Assembly: GCA_003660635.1 (NCBI GenBank)
Contig: QMUP01000009.1
Coordinates: forward strand, 1-13,582
Source: Candidatus Wolframiiraptor sp.
GTDB lineage: Archaea; Thermoproteota; Nitrososphaeria_A; Caldarchaeales; Wolframiiraptoraceae
Direction: 5' to 3'
DNA length: 13,582 nucleotides
Under the pieces are notes generated by a model. That model was not told where the DNA came from. It was given only the letters and a program-made list of their open reading frames with translations, and did no database searches. Both the position numbers and the translations under genes were made by a program. Below, piece after piece: positions 6,924 through 13,582 of this stretch. The stretch's first letter is position 1. Each line of letters opens with the position of its first letter.

Positions 6924-9046
6924 GACTTCAGCGTAAGGAGCCGCTTCCAACCCTTCAGAGGATAAGTCTACCGATCTTAGCCGTCGGCCTCGCGCTCGCC
7001 ACCTCTTCGATTTACGTCTTCATAGCGGGCGGAGATTTACTAAGCGTCTATTACTACCTCATGACATGGCCCTTTGAAAATCTGCCAGAGATTTTAGTCA
7101 CGGCCGCCCCCTTAATCCTCCTCGCGTTCTCCGTATCAATAGCCTTCAGGGCCAGGTTCTGGAATCTAGGTCCACACGGTCAATTTATCGTTGGAGGACT
7201 CATCGCCGCCTACCTAGGAGTACAACTCAAGTATCTGCCTCCAGCCCTTCTTATACCGATCATCTGCGTGATGAGTTGGCTTGGAGGAGCGTTTATCTGT
7301 CTTATAAGCTGGTGGCTTAAGGTTTACCGGAATCAGGATGAAATACTAACCACTTTGTTGATATGGAGCGCCATTCTCCAGATCTGCGCCGGGTTGCTAA
7401 CAGGTCCCATGCGCTCACCATATACCACTTATCCGCAGTCCGAGGAGATAGGTGCGAACGCGAAGCTCCCGATCCTGATTCCTGGAACGAGACTTCACTT
7501 GGGAGTGGTTGTCCCCTTCCTCATGCTCGCCGTTTTATGGATTCTCATGAATAGAACAGTTCTCCGAGACTGGATAATAGCCGCAACCGCTCCCCGCGTC
7601 GCGTCACTCGAGGGGCTTAGCATCCCGAAGATCTACTTCTGGGTCTCATTCCTCAGCGGGGGAGTTGCGGGATTGGCAGGCGCATGCGAGGTCATGGGAA
7701 TACTCTATTACATGACCCCATTCGTCGGCCCGAATTATGGACTCGTGGCCCTCGCGATAGCTATGCTCGGAGGACTTGATCCAATAGGCGCAACCGTGGC
7801 CGGGTTATTCTTCAGCGTATTGATTAATGGAGCGAATGCGATGAGCTGGAACACTGGAGTCCCCTCATTCCTTTCGGACTTAATCCAAGCTCAAACACTC
7901 ATCCTATTCCTCGTGGTCGGGGTCTTCAGCACCTATAAAGTCGTGATAAGGTGGAAAAAGACCCCGCCGAAGCTCGAAAAGAGGGTAGCTCCGGTTCCCC
8001 CAAAGCTCAATCCATCTAACCAGAGGACATTCCGGCCGCCTAGGAAATGGCTCACGGTATTGATCGGGTTAGTCGCCATGATAACTGCCTCCGCGCTCGC
8101 CTCCCCATTCACAGCGGGAACTCCGTTCGAGCGCATGGTCTCGAGCGTAATAGGGATGACGTTGATAGCCGCGACCCCGATAGTATTCGCCTCATTCGGG
8201 GAGATGTTGACCGAGAAGACCGGGGTAATAAACTTAGGCATACTCGGGATAATGATCGCCGGAGCCGGATGGGGGTTCATGGCCGCCTTTTTCTCAAATA
8301 ACATTTGGATGGGGATCCTGGCAGCCGCCCTGATAGGCGCCCTCTTCGGACTCCTCCACGCCTTCCTCGTCGTAAGCCTCGGAAACCAGCAGCATATAGC
8401 CGGAATAGCCGTGACCTTCTACGCGATGAACCTCACCTACTTCATACACAGGGTTTTGATAGGGTCTCCGCTCGTTGAGCCGACCGTGCCCACCACACCC
8501 ATCCTACGGCTTGGGCCGCTGGCGGACTTACCCTTCATAGGTCCGCTGTTTTCCCAGAGCCCATACGTCTACTTTGGAATTTACCTGCTCCCGATGATTT
8601 TGGCCTTCATCCTGACGAGAACGAGATGGGGATTACTGCTCAGGGCGGTTGGGGAAAATCCTAGGGCGGCGGATGCCTCTCTGGTGAGGGTTCACGCGAC
8701 CAGGTATATCGCGACGATGATAGGCGGGGCGCTGATGGCAATCGGCGGAGCATACTATTCCCTGATCGACTTGAGATCCTTTAACCTAAATGTCGGAGGA
8801 GAATGGAGCTGGATAGCCATGGCCTTAGTCGTCTTAGGGAACTGGGAACCCCTCTGGATCTGGGCGGCATGCATCTTCTTCGGCTTCCTCAACGCATTAC
8901 AGGCATGGCTCGTCACCACCGTCATCCAGATACCATACCAGTTCTTCCAATCAATCCCATACCTCCTTACGGTCGCCTTATCCGCGATTCTGGGGAAGAA
9001 AGCCAGACCACCTAAAGCAATTCTCCAAGCCTATATGAGAGAATAA
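6911..9046 (+). CDS. Fused ABC permease: two BPD_transp_2 permeases in one polypeptide
   Basis: Membrane channel of the importer. At 711 residues it is about twice the usual length, and it contains two successive permeases. Residues 1-347 resemble YufP/NupP: FWNLGPHGQF (83-92), the NQDEILTTLL segment (141-150) and LAIAMLGGLDP (281-291). Residues 380-711 resemble YufQ/NupQ: TEKTGVINLGILGIM (434-448), RAVGENPRAADAS (578-590) and WSWIAMALVVLGNWEP (632-647). The joint at about 348-379 is hydrophilic and rich in Lys, Arg and Pro, fitting a cytoplasmic linker. Each half has roughly eight to ten hydrophobic segments. The equivalent of the GENPRAA coupling loop in the first half is degenerate (TAPRVAS, 226-232). 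The start is TTG at 6911, overlapping the ATPase gene by 13 nt. No internal stop or frameshift is seen at the joint. Homologues are usually two separate genes. Confidence 0.9.
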   Translation: MLELRLQRKEPLPTLQRISLPILAVGLALATSSIYVFIAGGDLLSVYYYLMTWPFENLPEILVTAAPLILLAFSVSIAFRARFWNLGPHGQFIVGGLIAAYLGVQLKYLPPALLIPIICVMSWLGGAFICLISWWLKVYRNQDEILTTLLIWSAILQICAGLLTGPMRSPYTTYPQSEEIGANAKLPILIPGTRLHLGVVVPFLMLAVLWILMNRTVLRDWIIAATAPRVASLEGLSIPKIYFWVSFLSGGVAGLAGACEVMGILYYMTPFVGPNYGLVALAIAMLGGLDPIGATVAGLFFSVLINGANAMSWNTGVPSFLSDLIQAQTLILFLVVGVFSTYKVVIRWKKTPPKLEKRVAPVPPKLNPSNQRTFRPPRKWLTVLIGLVAMITASALASPFTAGTPFERMVSSVIGMTLIAATPIVFASFGEMLTEKTGVINLGILGIMIAGAGWGFMAAFFSNNIWMGILAAALIGALFGLLHAFLVVSLGNQQHIAGIAVTFYAMNLTYFIHRVLIGSPLVEPTVPTTPILRLGPLADLPFIGPLFSQSPYVYFGIYLLPMILAFILTRTRWGLLLRAVGENPRAADASLVRVHATRYIATMIGGALMAIGGAYYSLIDLRSFNLNVGGEWSWIAMALVVLGNWEPLWIWAACIFFGFLNALQAWLVTTVIQIPYQFFQSIPYLLTVALSAILGKKARPPKAILQAYMRE

Positions 9047-9078
9047 ATGGATAAATGTTATAGAGGGGGCTGAAGTCC

Positions 9079-10047
9079 GTGGCAGAAACTGGATTCATGG
9101 AAGAAGAGGCGAGGACTCACCCGGAACTCGTGAAACTCATGCGCGAGGAACTCAGAGAATATTTGGCACAGTTGTTGGAGGAATTCTTGCGTGAAATCAA
9201 GCCGAAACTGGACTCGATCACTCCTAAGCGCCTCGACCCTAAGGCTAATTTTCAAGTCCTCGCGGCCGCGGATTCGGGGAGCTTTAATGTCGTCCTCGCG
9301 GATCGGCTTATCGCGATAATAACGACGCTTTCCGTGATCTCGGAGCGATCAAACATTAGGAGAATTATCCGAAAACCGGTGATATGTGAGCAGAGGAGGA
9401 ATGAAAGCGAACAAGCATTTAACATAAGAGTTGACTCAGAGAGGGAGACGAGACTCGTTGAACTCGCCGCGGATGTCGTGAAAAAATACGACCTCGAGGC
9501 GATGATCCTCGACGGGCCGCTAATACCTAGGTTCAGGGGCGCCCACATCTCGGTCATAAGAAATCTAGTTGAAATAGGCGAGAAGAGAAGAATCCCTGTA
9601 GCCGGTTTTGTTAAGCGACCTGAGAGCGGCTATTTATTTAGAAATCAAGATCCAGAATTCCTCGACTCCGCGATCTTATCGGCCCGCCTAAATGCCGGTG
9701 AATGTTATCCATGGCCTCCGAAGAAGATCCTCGACGAGCGGACTGGAATGGAGTTCCAATATACTTACCTCAAAACGACTTCGGATAGAAGGCTTCTCCC
9801 ATTCAGGATAGATTTTCCGAATTATCTGGGTGATGAAAGCTGTAAAAGAATCTTAGAGCACATGCTCGCGATAACCGATCCCCTTAAGGGAGTCCCCGCG
9901 ATAATAATGATGGCCGACGAGGAAGTCAAGTTATCAAAGAAGTTAATGCGAGACCTCTATGCGGAATGCGTCGCCAGCCTTATGAGCAAGTACCCAGAGA
10001 AATCTTGGGGAGTAGTCATGACGAGGTGGGGTGAGTTCTGGCTGTGA
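9079..10047 (+). CDS. nurA: NurA-domain 5'-3' nuclease
   Basis: NurA is the nuclease that works with HerA to resect DNA ends, together with Mre11-Rad50 in archaeal recombination. This protein has 322 residues, near the usual size. An N-terminal helical segment (about 8-45) precedes the nuclease core: motif I AADSGSFN with Asp65, a Glu-rich segment with candidate metal-ligand Glu at 122-128, motif LDGPLIP with Asp145, GFVKRP with Lys179, and the C-terminal VPAIIMMADEEVKLSKK block. GTG 9079 follows GAGGGGG (9063-9068); ATG 9097 is an alternative six residues shorter. It lies 32 nt after the fused permease, and its GTGA stop/start overlap with the HerA gene indicates coupled expression. Assignment rests on motif order plus the HerA neighbour; the C-terminal His found in some NurA proteins is not evident. 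Confidence 0.82.
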   Translation: MAETGFMEEEARTHPELVKLMREELREYLAQLLEEFLREIKPKLDSITPKRLDPKANFQVLAAADSGSFNVVLADRLIAIITTLSVISERSNIRRIIRKPVICEQRRNESEQAFNIRVDSERETRLVELAADVVKKYDLEAMILDGPLIPRFRGAHISVIRNLVEIGEKRRIPVAGFVKRPESGYLFRNQDPEFLDSAILSARLNAGECYPWPPKKILDERTGMEFQYTYLKTTSDRRLLPFRIDFPNYLGDESCKRILEHMLAITDPLKGVPAIIMMADEEVKLSKKLMRDLYAECVASLMSKYPEKSWGVVMTRWGEFWL

Positions 10048-11498
10048 AGAAGGCCGTCGGCAGGGTATTGAGTTCATCGGGAGAATATCATTGGGACAGA
10101 GTCGAGATCACACTCTACAAAAATGAACGCGTGTATAGGGGAGAGTATCTCTATGTGGAGGTTGATGGGAAAAGGGTCTTCCTCCAAGTCGAGATAAATC
10201 CGATAAAGAGGCCGACAAGCAGTTATGATGAGAAACTCACCAGAGACGGATTAGTTAACAGGGATGAGGAAAGGGAGGTTTGGAAAGCATCCTGCTGGCA
10301 AGTGGGATATGAAGAGGATGGAACCATTCAACCATACCTATTTCCAATACCGCCCCTCTGCGAAGTCTACCGCCCCGAGCCGCGGGAACTCGAGAACTTC
10401 CTCACACCGCTTGAACCAAGCATAACCGTTGGGAGAATTTATCCCACGGATGCTCCGCTTAAACTTGGATTAAAGACGCTCGTGAGGCAGGGGTTACTCG
10501 ATTGCGGCGGGGAGGGGACCGGGAAGACTACGCTCCTCCTCACGATCCTCATGGCCTTGATGGAGCAGACGCCCAGAGATCAACCGATACACGTGATGGT
10601 AATAGACTGGGATGGAGAATTTAATGTCCCAGAACTCGTCGACGCGGCGAAGAAAAAGGGTGGATATCTCAGACTCGAGGCCCCGATGAGATTTAAGAAG
10701 GAACTCAAGATAACTCCTAAAGAATTCTACGAGAGGGTGAGGAGGTATCTGGGACTTGCCCCGAACTCGAGGGAAGCTAGAAAACTCAACGCCGTCTTGA
10801 TGAGGATGAGAGACCAGGCGATAGACTGGAATAGGGAGACCTACTTGAACCTTATCTCGCAAATAGACGACCCCGCCGTTGAATCAAAACTAAGGGAGCA
10901 AGTGGACATAATCTTCCCGCCCCAATCGGAGGAGGGATGGGATATCCGGGAACTCGTACAAGAGAACGCATTAGTCCACCTCGATTTCTCTAACGCGGAG
11001 AATTGGGACGAGATCATCCTGACCAGTAGAGATGCCTTGGATATATGCTATCACGAGGCGAGGACTAATCCACGATTCGGCGTGATAGTCGTGATAGACG
11101 AGGTACACAACTTCGCGCCCCAAAATATCTACGAAGCACCAGCCTCGAAGGAAGCCTATGAATCAATGGTCCCGGTCATGAAACTCTTGGCGACGACAGG
11201 GCCTAGGAATAAGATCCCATTATTCGTGGCAACCCAGAGGTTAAGCGAGGTCGAGAAGGTAGTCTCCACCCAAATGGGGCAAAACATCTTCGCATTCAGG
11301 GTTGAAGATATAGATCTGGAAAGACTCCGGGGAATAATGGGGGACATAGCTTCCGCCGTCAGGATGCTGCCGAGGGGACACGCGCTTTTCAAGGGCCATG
11401 CCGTAAAAGTCAGAACCCCGATAATATCGGTAATAGACAAACTCGCAGAACCTGCATCAGTTCACAAAGACCTGCTATCAGCCTGGAGAAGAGGCTAA
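10044..11498 (+). CDS. herA: HerA-type hexameric DNA-translocating ATPase
   Basis: HerA is an FtsK/HerA-class ATPase that forms a hexameric ring on DNA and drives NurA-dependent end resection. This one has 484 residues. A HAS-barrel-like N-terminal domain (about 1-110) precedes the ATPase core: Walker A GGEGTGKT (155-162), the class motif VIDWDGEF (186-193) in place of the more common DPHGEY form, a helical insertion (about 220-300), Walker B VIVVIDE (347-353) followed by VHNFAP, and ATQR (396-399) as the polar sensor. The GTG start overlaps the nurA stop by 4 nt, and an AGGTGGGGTGAG stretch upstream may serve as ribosome site. No mre11 or rad50 lies within the window, so this is either a split repair cluster or a stand-alone NurA-HerA module. 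The 3' end overlaps a convergent small gene by 21 nt. Confidence 0.88.
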   Translation: MKKAVGRVLSSSGEYHWDRVEITLYKNERVYRGEYLYVEVDGKRVFLQVEINPIKRPTSSYDEKLTRDGLVNRDEEREVWKASCWQVGYEEDGTIQPYLFPIPPLCEVYRPEPRELENFLTPLEPSITVGRIYPTDAPLKLGLKTLVRQGLLDCGGEGTGKTTLLLTILMALMEQTPRDQPIHVMVIDWDGEFNVPELVDAAKKKGGYLRLEAPMRFKKELKITPKEFYERVRRYLGLAPNSREARKLNAVLMRMRDQAIDWNRETYLNLISQIDDPAVESKLREQVDIIFPPQSEEGWDIRELVQENALVHLDFSNAENWDEIILTSRDALDICYHEARTNPRFGVIVVIDEVHNFAPQNIYEAPASKEAYESMVPVMKLLATTGPRNKIPLFVATQRLSEVEKVVSTQMGQNIFAFRVEDIDLERLRGIMGDIASAVRMLPRGHALFKGHAVKVRTPIISVIDKLAEPASVHKDLLSAWRRG

Positions 11499-11666
11499 AG
11501 AATTATTCATGGAACTCGTCGAGAACTCCTCGCCGCACCTCGGACACTTGACATAATTACATGAGATCACCATGGGACAATCTCCGCACGCGAAAACCCT
11601 GGAATAGCTAACATCAAATCTAAAACCACAGCCTGGACACCTCACGATCTTCTTGGCGGCAGTCAT
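11478..11666 (-). CDS. Small zinc-ribbon protein
   Basis: A 62-residue basic protein of unknown function. Cysteines at 10, 13, 27, 30, 36, 41 and 44 form CPGCGF, CGDC and CPRCGEE knuckles, enough for one or two zinc sites; the last 15 or so residues are Ser/Asn-rich and look disordered. It resembles short archaeal zinc-ribbon proteins of the CPxCG-F-D-S-Y-R-FAC-CP-C-KCPxCG pattern, recalled rather than searched. Evidence that it is real: a clear GAGGTG seven nt before the ATG and the regular Cys spacing. It is downstream of tRNA-Val on the same strand, and its 3' end overlaps the convergent HerA gene by 21 nt. A role in RNA or DNA binding is possible but unsupported. Confidence 0.72.
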   Translation of the reverse strand: MTAAKKIVRCPGCGFRFDVSYSRVFACGDCPMVISCNYVKCPRCGEEFSTSSMNNSLASSPG

Positions 11667-11673
11667 TATTCAA

Positions 11674-11679
11674 CACCTC
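11674..11679 (-). promoter_or_regulatory. Shine-Dalgarno site of the zinc-ribbon gene
   Basis: Minus-strand GAGGTG lies seven nt upstream of ATG 11666 and supports this small frame as a real gene. A TATA-like ATTTTTAAC stretch (11703-11711) about 26 nt further upstream could provide its own promoter while also acting as the U-tract after tRNA-Val. Confidence 0.6.
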
Positions 11680-11711
11680 TAATACCGGACAAAGCAAGCC
11701 TGTTAAAAATA

Positions 11712-11784
11712 TGGGCCGGCCCGGATTCGAACCGGGGACCTCCGCCGCGTCAGGGCGGCGTCATAGCCGCTAGACTACCGGCCC
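11712..11784 (-). tRNA. tRNA-Val (anticodon GAC)
   Basis: The minus strand gives a full cloverleaf. The acceptor GGGCCGG pairs with CCGGCCC, the D-arm is GTCT/TGAC (one mismatch), the anticodon stem is CCGCC/GGCGG around loop CTGACGC (anticodon GAC, reading GUC/GUU), and the T-arm is CCCGG-TTCGAAT-CCGGG. The discriminator is A (11712) with no encoded CCA. No intron. The high GC of every stem fits a thermophile. Confidence 0.95.
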
Positions 11785-11811
11785 ACTGTTTCTTCAGGTT
11801 CAATTTCTAGG

Positions 11812-11819
11812 ATTTATAT
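11812..11819 (-). promoter_or_regulatory. TATA box of tRNA-Val
   Basis: Minus-strand ATATAAAT is centred about 31 nt upstream of the tRNA 5' end, predicting a leader of about 5 nt. It falls in the 64-nt gap between the end of the Trm56 gene and the tRNA. Confidence 0.6.
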
Positions 11820-11848
11820 GTTATTTAGAGGATTCGAAAGCGAAGTCG

Positions 11849-12418
11849 TTATTTGTTGCCGGTTTCATCGGCACTTCCTTTCAGGACCAGGACCTTCTTG
11901 CCCCTTGATTGCGGGATTATCTTTAGCCTCGCATTTGGATATTCTCTTGTCAGCTCCTTTCCCTCTTGTAGCCAGTCGAGAAAGGTTGCGAGGGCGGCTA
12001 CCTCGCTATGAGGCTGGTTTGAGACCGCCACATTATAGTCTGCGAGGTAAAAGACTTCTCCCGGGACCTTCTCGCCGCCTACTATTACGAGCAAGTCTTT
12101 GCCCGCTTTCCATTTCTCCCTGATTTCGCCGATGATGTCTGGGAGATTTATACCGTACATGGTTAGGTGGATTACGGTTCCTCCGGCGTTCTTCCAATTC
12201 CGGATCACCGCCTTCCAACTCCCTTCGAATCTCGCGGTAAAGTCCCCACCCCACCTCTCGACGACCCTCTCCACGCTTTTTATCAATCCCTCATCTCGGT
12301 CTCCGGTAATTATCACCTCGTGGGCTCCATAGGCCCTGGCCACTAAGGCTATGTGAGTAGTAATTCTCTGATCACGTATTATCCTGTGTCCAAGCCTTAA
12401 AACCGCTATCTTAGACAT
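11849..12418 (-). CDS. trm56: tRNA (cytidine(56)-2'-O)-methyltransferase
   Basis: An archaeal SPOUT-class enzyme that 2'-O-methylates C56 in the T-loop of tRNAs using S-adenosylmethionine. It has 189 residues. Family motifs are an N-terminal block (VLRLGHRIIRDQRITTH, 6-22), LTMYGINLPD (85-94), and the cofactor-binding knot region from VGGEKVPGEVFYLADYNVAV to NQPHSEVAALATFLD (113-148). The last 35 residues are basic and variable. ATG 12418 is only five nt after the TFE stop codon, so the two form one operon; this adjacency is recalled in other archaea. The ribosome site upstream is weak, suggesting translational coupling to TFE. Confidence 0.95.
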   Translation of the reverse strand: MSKIAVLRLGHRIIRDQRITTHIALVARAYGAHEVIITGDRDEGLIKSVERVVERWGGDFTARFEGSWKAVIRNWKNAGGTVIHLTMYGINLPDIIGEIREKWKAGKDLLVIVGGEKVPGEVFYLADYNVAVSNQPHSEVAALATFLDWLQEGKELTREYPNARLKIIPQSRGKKVLVLKGSADETGNK

Positions 12419-12423
12419 AGTGA

Positions 12424-12981
12424 CTACTTCTTACCCTGCTCGATCTCTTCAACCTTTTTGAGCTTCGTCATCTCCTCCAAAGCTTTCTCGATCTCGCTCA
12501 CCTTCCATTCCAAGGCCTTAACCAACTCCTCGCTATCATGGGGGGAAAGCGGTTTGCCGCACACGGGGCATCTGAAGAGACGATCCATCGCCTCATCGAA
12601 TAGCAGTCGTGGATGTCCGAGGGTTCCACACCAATAGTATTGGTTGTTTTTCTCGCTCTCCAGCTTCTCCTTAAGCCTATCTAGGATCTTCTTCATGTTT
12701 GTGAGGATGAATCCTGTTATCTGCTCCTCTTGGACATACCATTTAAATATCCTGTGCTCGGTCTCCTTATCCCTCGACAACTCATAATGCAGGATACCCA
12801 TCTCATTTAATTTGTGGAGTATCTTTCTGACATCGCGGATATCCATCTTTAAGCGGGATGCCATCTCCTCGTCAACTATCCCCGGTTTTCTCAGAAGTAG
12901 TTTCATCACCCTCGCAGCATCTTCTCCGCCTACGAGCCTCGCCAACTCGATTATAGTATTCTTCTCGATTATCAGGAGCAT
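12424..12981 (-). CDS. tfe: Transcription factor E alpha subunit (TFE/TFIIE-alpha)
   Basis: General transcription factor that helps RNA polymerase open the promoter; binds the polymerase clamp and stalk. It has 185 residues. An extended winged-helix domain spans about 5-90 (with DEEMASRLKMDIRDVRKILHK-type recognition region and MGILHY wing), followed by a charged helical linker (94-112), the zinc-ribbon region (114-145), and a Lys/Glu-rich C-terminal helix (150-185), probably coiled coil. The ribbon is altered: the second knuckle CPVCGKP (C138, C141) is intact, but the first reads CGTLGH (C118, H123) rather than CxxC. ATG 12981 fits the TATA-like box at 13009-13017 with a leader of about 6 nt. 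Trm56 follows in the same operon. Confidence 0.92.
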   Translation of the reverse strand: MLLIIEKNTIIELARLVGGEDAARVMKLLLRKPGIVDEEMASRLKMDIRDVRKILHKLNEMGILHYELSRDKETEHRIFKWYVQEEQITGFILTNMKKILDRLKEKLESEKNNQYYWCGTLGHPRLLFDEAMDRLFRCPVCGKPLSPHDSEELVKALEWKVSEIEKALEEMTKLKKVEEIEQGKK

Positions 12982-12995
12982 AATCCACAGTATAC

Positions 12996-13001
12996 TTATA
13001 T
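12996..13001 (+). promoter_or_regulatory. TATA box of the rightward gene at 13031
   Basis: TTATAT is centred about 32 nt before ATG 13031, matching the spacing of the other protein-gene promoters here and predicting a near-leaderless transcript. It lies between the TFE box and the TFE start codon. Confidence 0.5.
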
Positions 13002-13008
13002 CAAGCGT

Positions 13009-13017
13009 CCTAAAAAG
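13009..13017 (-). promoter_or_regulatory. TATA-like box of the TFE-Trm56 operon
   Basis: Minus-strand CTTTTTAGG is centred 32 nt upstream of ATG 12981. It is identical to the box before the ferredoxin-AOR unit and sits at nearly the same distance. The neighbouring minus-strand TATAAGTATA (12991-13000) is too close, since it would start transcription inside the gene. Confidence 0.5.
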
Positions 13018-13030
13018 GTTCCCGAAGACG

Positions 13031-13582
13031 ATGCTCCTCGCCGAGAAACTCGACCAAAGAGACGATTTAGCCGAAGTGCTCCGCGAATGGCTTCAAGAAC
13101 TGGCAGAGGACGCATCGGCCGGGAACGTCTATGTCGATAAGACGGCGGATGGGTGGATGCTCCTAGATGTGGAGGATGAACCGTTAATGAGTTCTATAAT
13201 CAGGCTTCAGACGAGGATAAACCCGGTGGTCTCGGGTAGGCCCCCCTATCCCGCTAGAATCATCAAACTCGGGGAAGCGAGAATAAGGATTGAATACCCT
13301 AGCCCTGAAGGAAGAACCATACACAAGTCACTCTTAACGGGCTCCTTCGCGGCGAGTTTAGGATATTGGGGCGAAGATCCGAAGAGCTTCCTAGAAGCCG
13401 CAGGAATTCTAGAAGGAGCTATCACCAGCATCTCAGCAGACTCCCCCTCACTTATCCAACTTAAGTTAACTAGGGAATACATCCTGAGAGGCCTCGATCG
13501 ATTACTGATCCTTAACGCGGCACCACAAGAGGTCAGAGCCGCGCTGGCAAGTCAACAGGTGAGGGATCTAATCGCCGAAGAA
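13031..13582 (+). CDS. Unrecognised protein, 3' end cut by window edge
   Basis: An open frame of 184 codons from ATG 13031 to the last base with no stop, divergent from TFE. I do not recognise the family. The translation begins MLLAEKLDQRDDLAEVLREW. Residues 1-30 look like an acidic amphipathic helix. Residues 31-105 look like alternating strands (NVYVDKTADGWMLLDVEDE; then ARIIKLGEARIRIEYPSPEG). Residues 110-184 look mostly helical (SFLEAAGILEGAI, YILRGLDRLLIL, PQEVRAALASQQVRDLIAEE). No transmembrane segment, metal motif or nucleotide-binding loop is visible. Support for coding: uninterrupted frame, codon use like the neighbours (ATA, AGG/AGA, GCG), and a TATA box at the right distance. No Shine-Dalgarno motif precedes the ATG, consistent with near-leaderless initiation. 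Confidence 0.72.
   Translation, partial: MLLAEKLDQRDDLAEVLREWLQELAEDASAGNVYVDKTADGWMLLDVEDEPLMSSIIRLQTRINPVVSGRPPYPARIIKLGEARIRIEYPSPEGRTIHKSLLTGSFAASLGYWGEDPKSFLEAAGILEGAITSISADSPSLIQLKLTREYILRGLDRLLILNAAPQEVRAALASQQVRDLIAEE

Noticed and set aside
7933..8304. 123-codon minus-strand open frame inside the fused permease
   Set aside because: Shadow of a well-supported membrane protein frame; no recognisable domain, no ribosome site, low-complexity composition.
11818..12123. 101-codon plus-strand open frame over the Trm56 gene
   Set aside because: Antisense to a clearly conserved methyltransferase; its translation has no family features.
12991..13000. TATAAGTATA on the minus strand as the TFE TATA box
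   Set aside because: Its centre is only about 14 nt from ATG 12981, so transcription would begin inside the gene; the box at 13009-13017 fits better.

Overview
The window reads as chromosomal DNA of a thermophilic archaeon, most likely from the Thermoproteota/TACK side, though the exact lineage cannot be fixed from sequence alone. The evidence is a TFE-alpha transcription factor gene followed by Trm56 (both archaeal), a NurA-HerA pair, a tungsten-type aldehyde:ferredoxin oxidoreductase, tRNA genes without encoded CCA, frequent TTG/GTG starts, AGG/AGA and ATA-rich codon use, and archaeal core promoters (BRE/TATA) about 26-33 nt upstream of starts.

Layout. Bases 1-1427 (+) hold a xylulokinase cut off at the left edge. 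Bases 1501-3675 (+) hold a two-gene unit: a polyferredoxin with four predicted [4Fe-4S] clusters and an AOR-family tungstoenzyme. A tRNA-Phe(GAA) follows on the minus strand (3849-3922). Bases 4139-9046 (+) encode a complete BMP-type (nucleoside) ABC importer: a membrane-tethered binding protein with a Thr/Val linker, a double-NBD ATPase, and one polypeptide in which the usual two permeases are fused. NurA nuclease and a HerA-type ATPase (9079-11498, +) follow after only 32 nt on the same strand. Then, on the minus strand, come a small zinc-ribbon protein (11478-11666), tRNA-Val(GAC) (11712-11784), and a TFE-Trm56 operon (12981 back to 11849). The right edge (13031-13582, +) has an unrecognised gene that runs out of the window and is divergent from TFE.

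How the parts work together. The importer probably brings in nucleosides or related ligands. Xylulokinase and the AOR/ferredoxin pair suggest sugar and aldehyde metabolism feeding a ferredoxin pool. NurA-HerA is the DNA-end-processing pair, and TFE-Trm56 belongs to the core information-processing machinery. First genes of predicted transcripts are leaderless or nearly so, whereas several downstream genes carry Shine-Dalgarno motifs.

The most notable signals are a perfect 10-bp inverted repeat between the TATA box and the start of the importer operon, the permease-permease fusion, the close coupling of a DNA-repair pair to an importer operon, the interleaved divergent TFE promoter, and altered metal/cofactor motifs in TFE and the AOR. 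No gene-free stretch exceeds 300 bases. No mobile element, CRISPR array or attachment site was seen.
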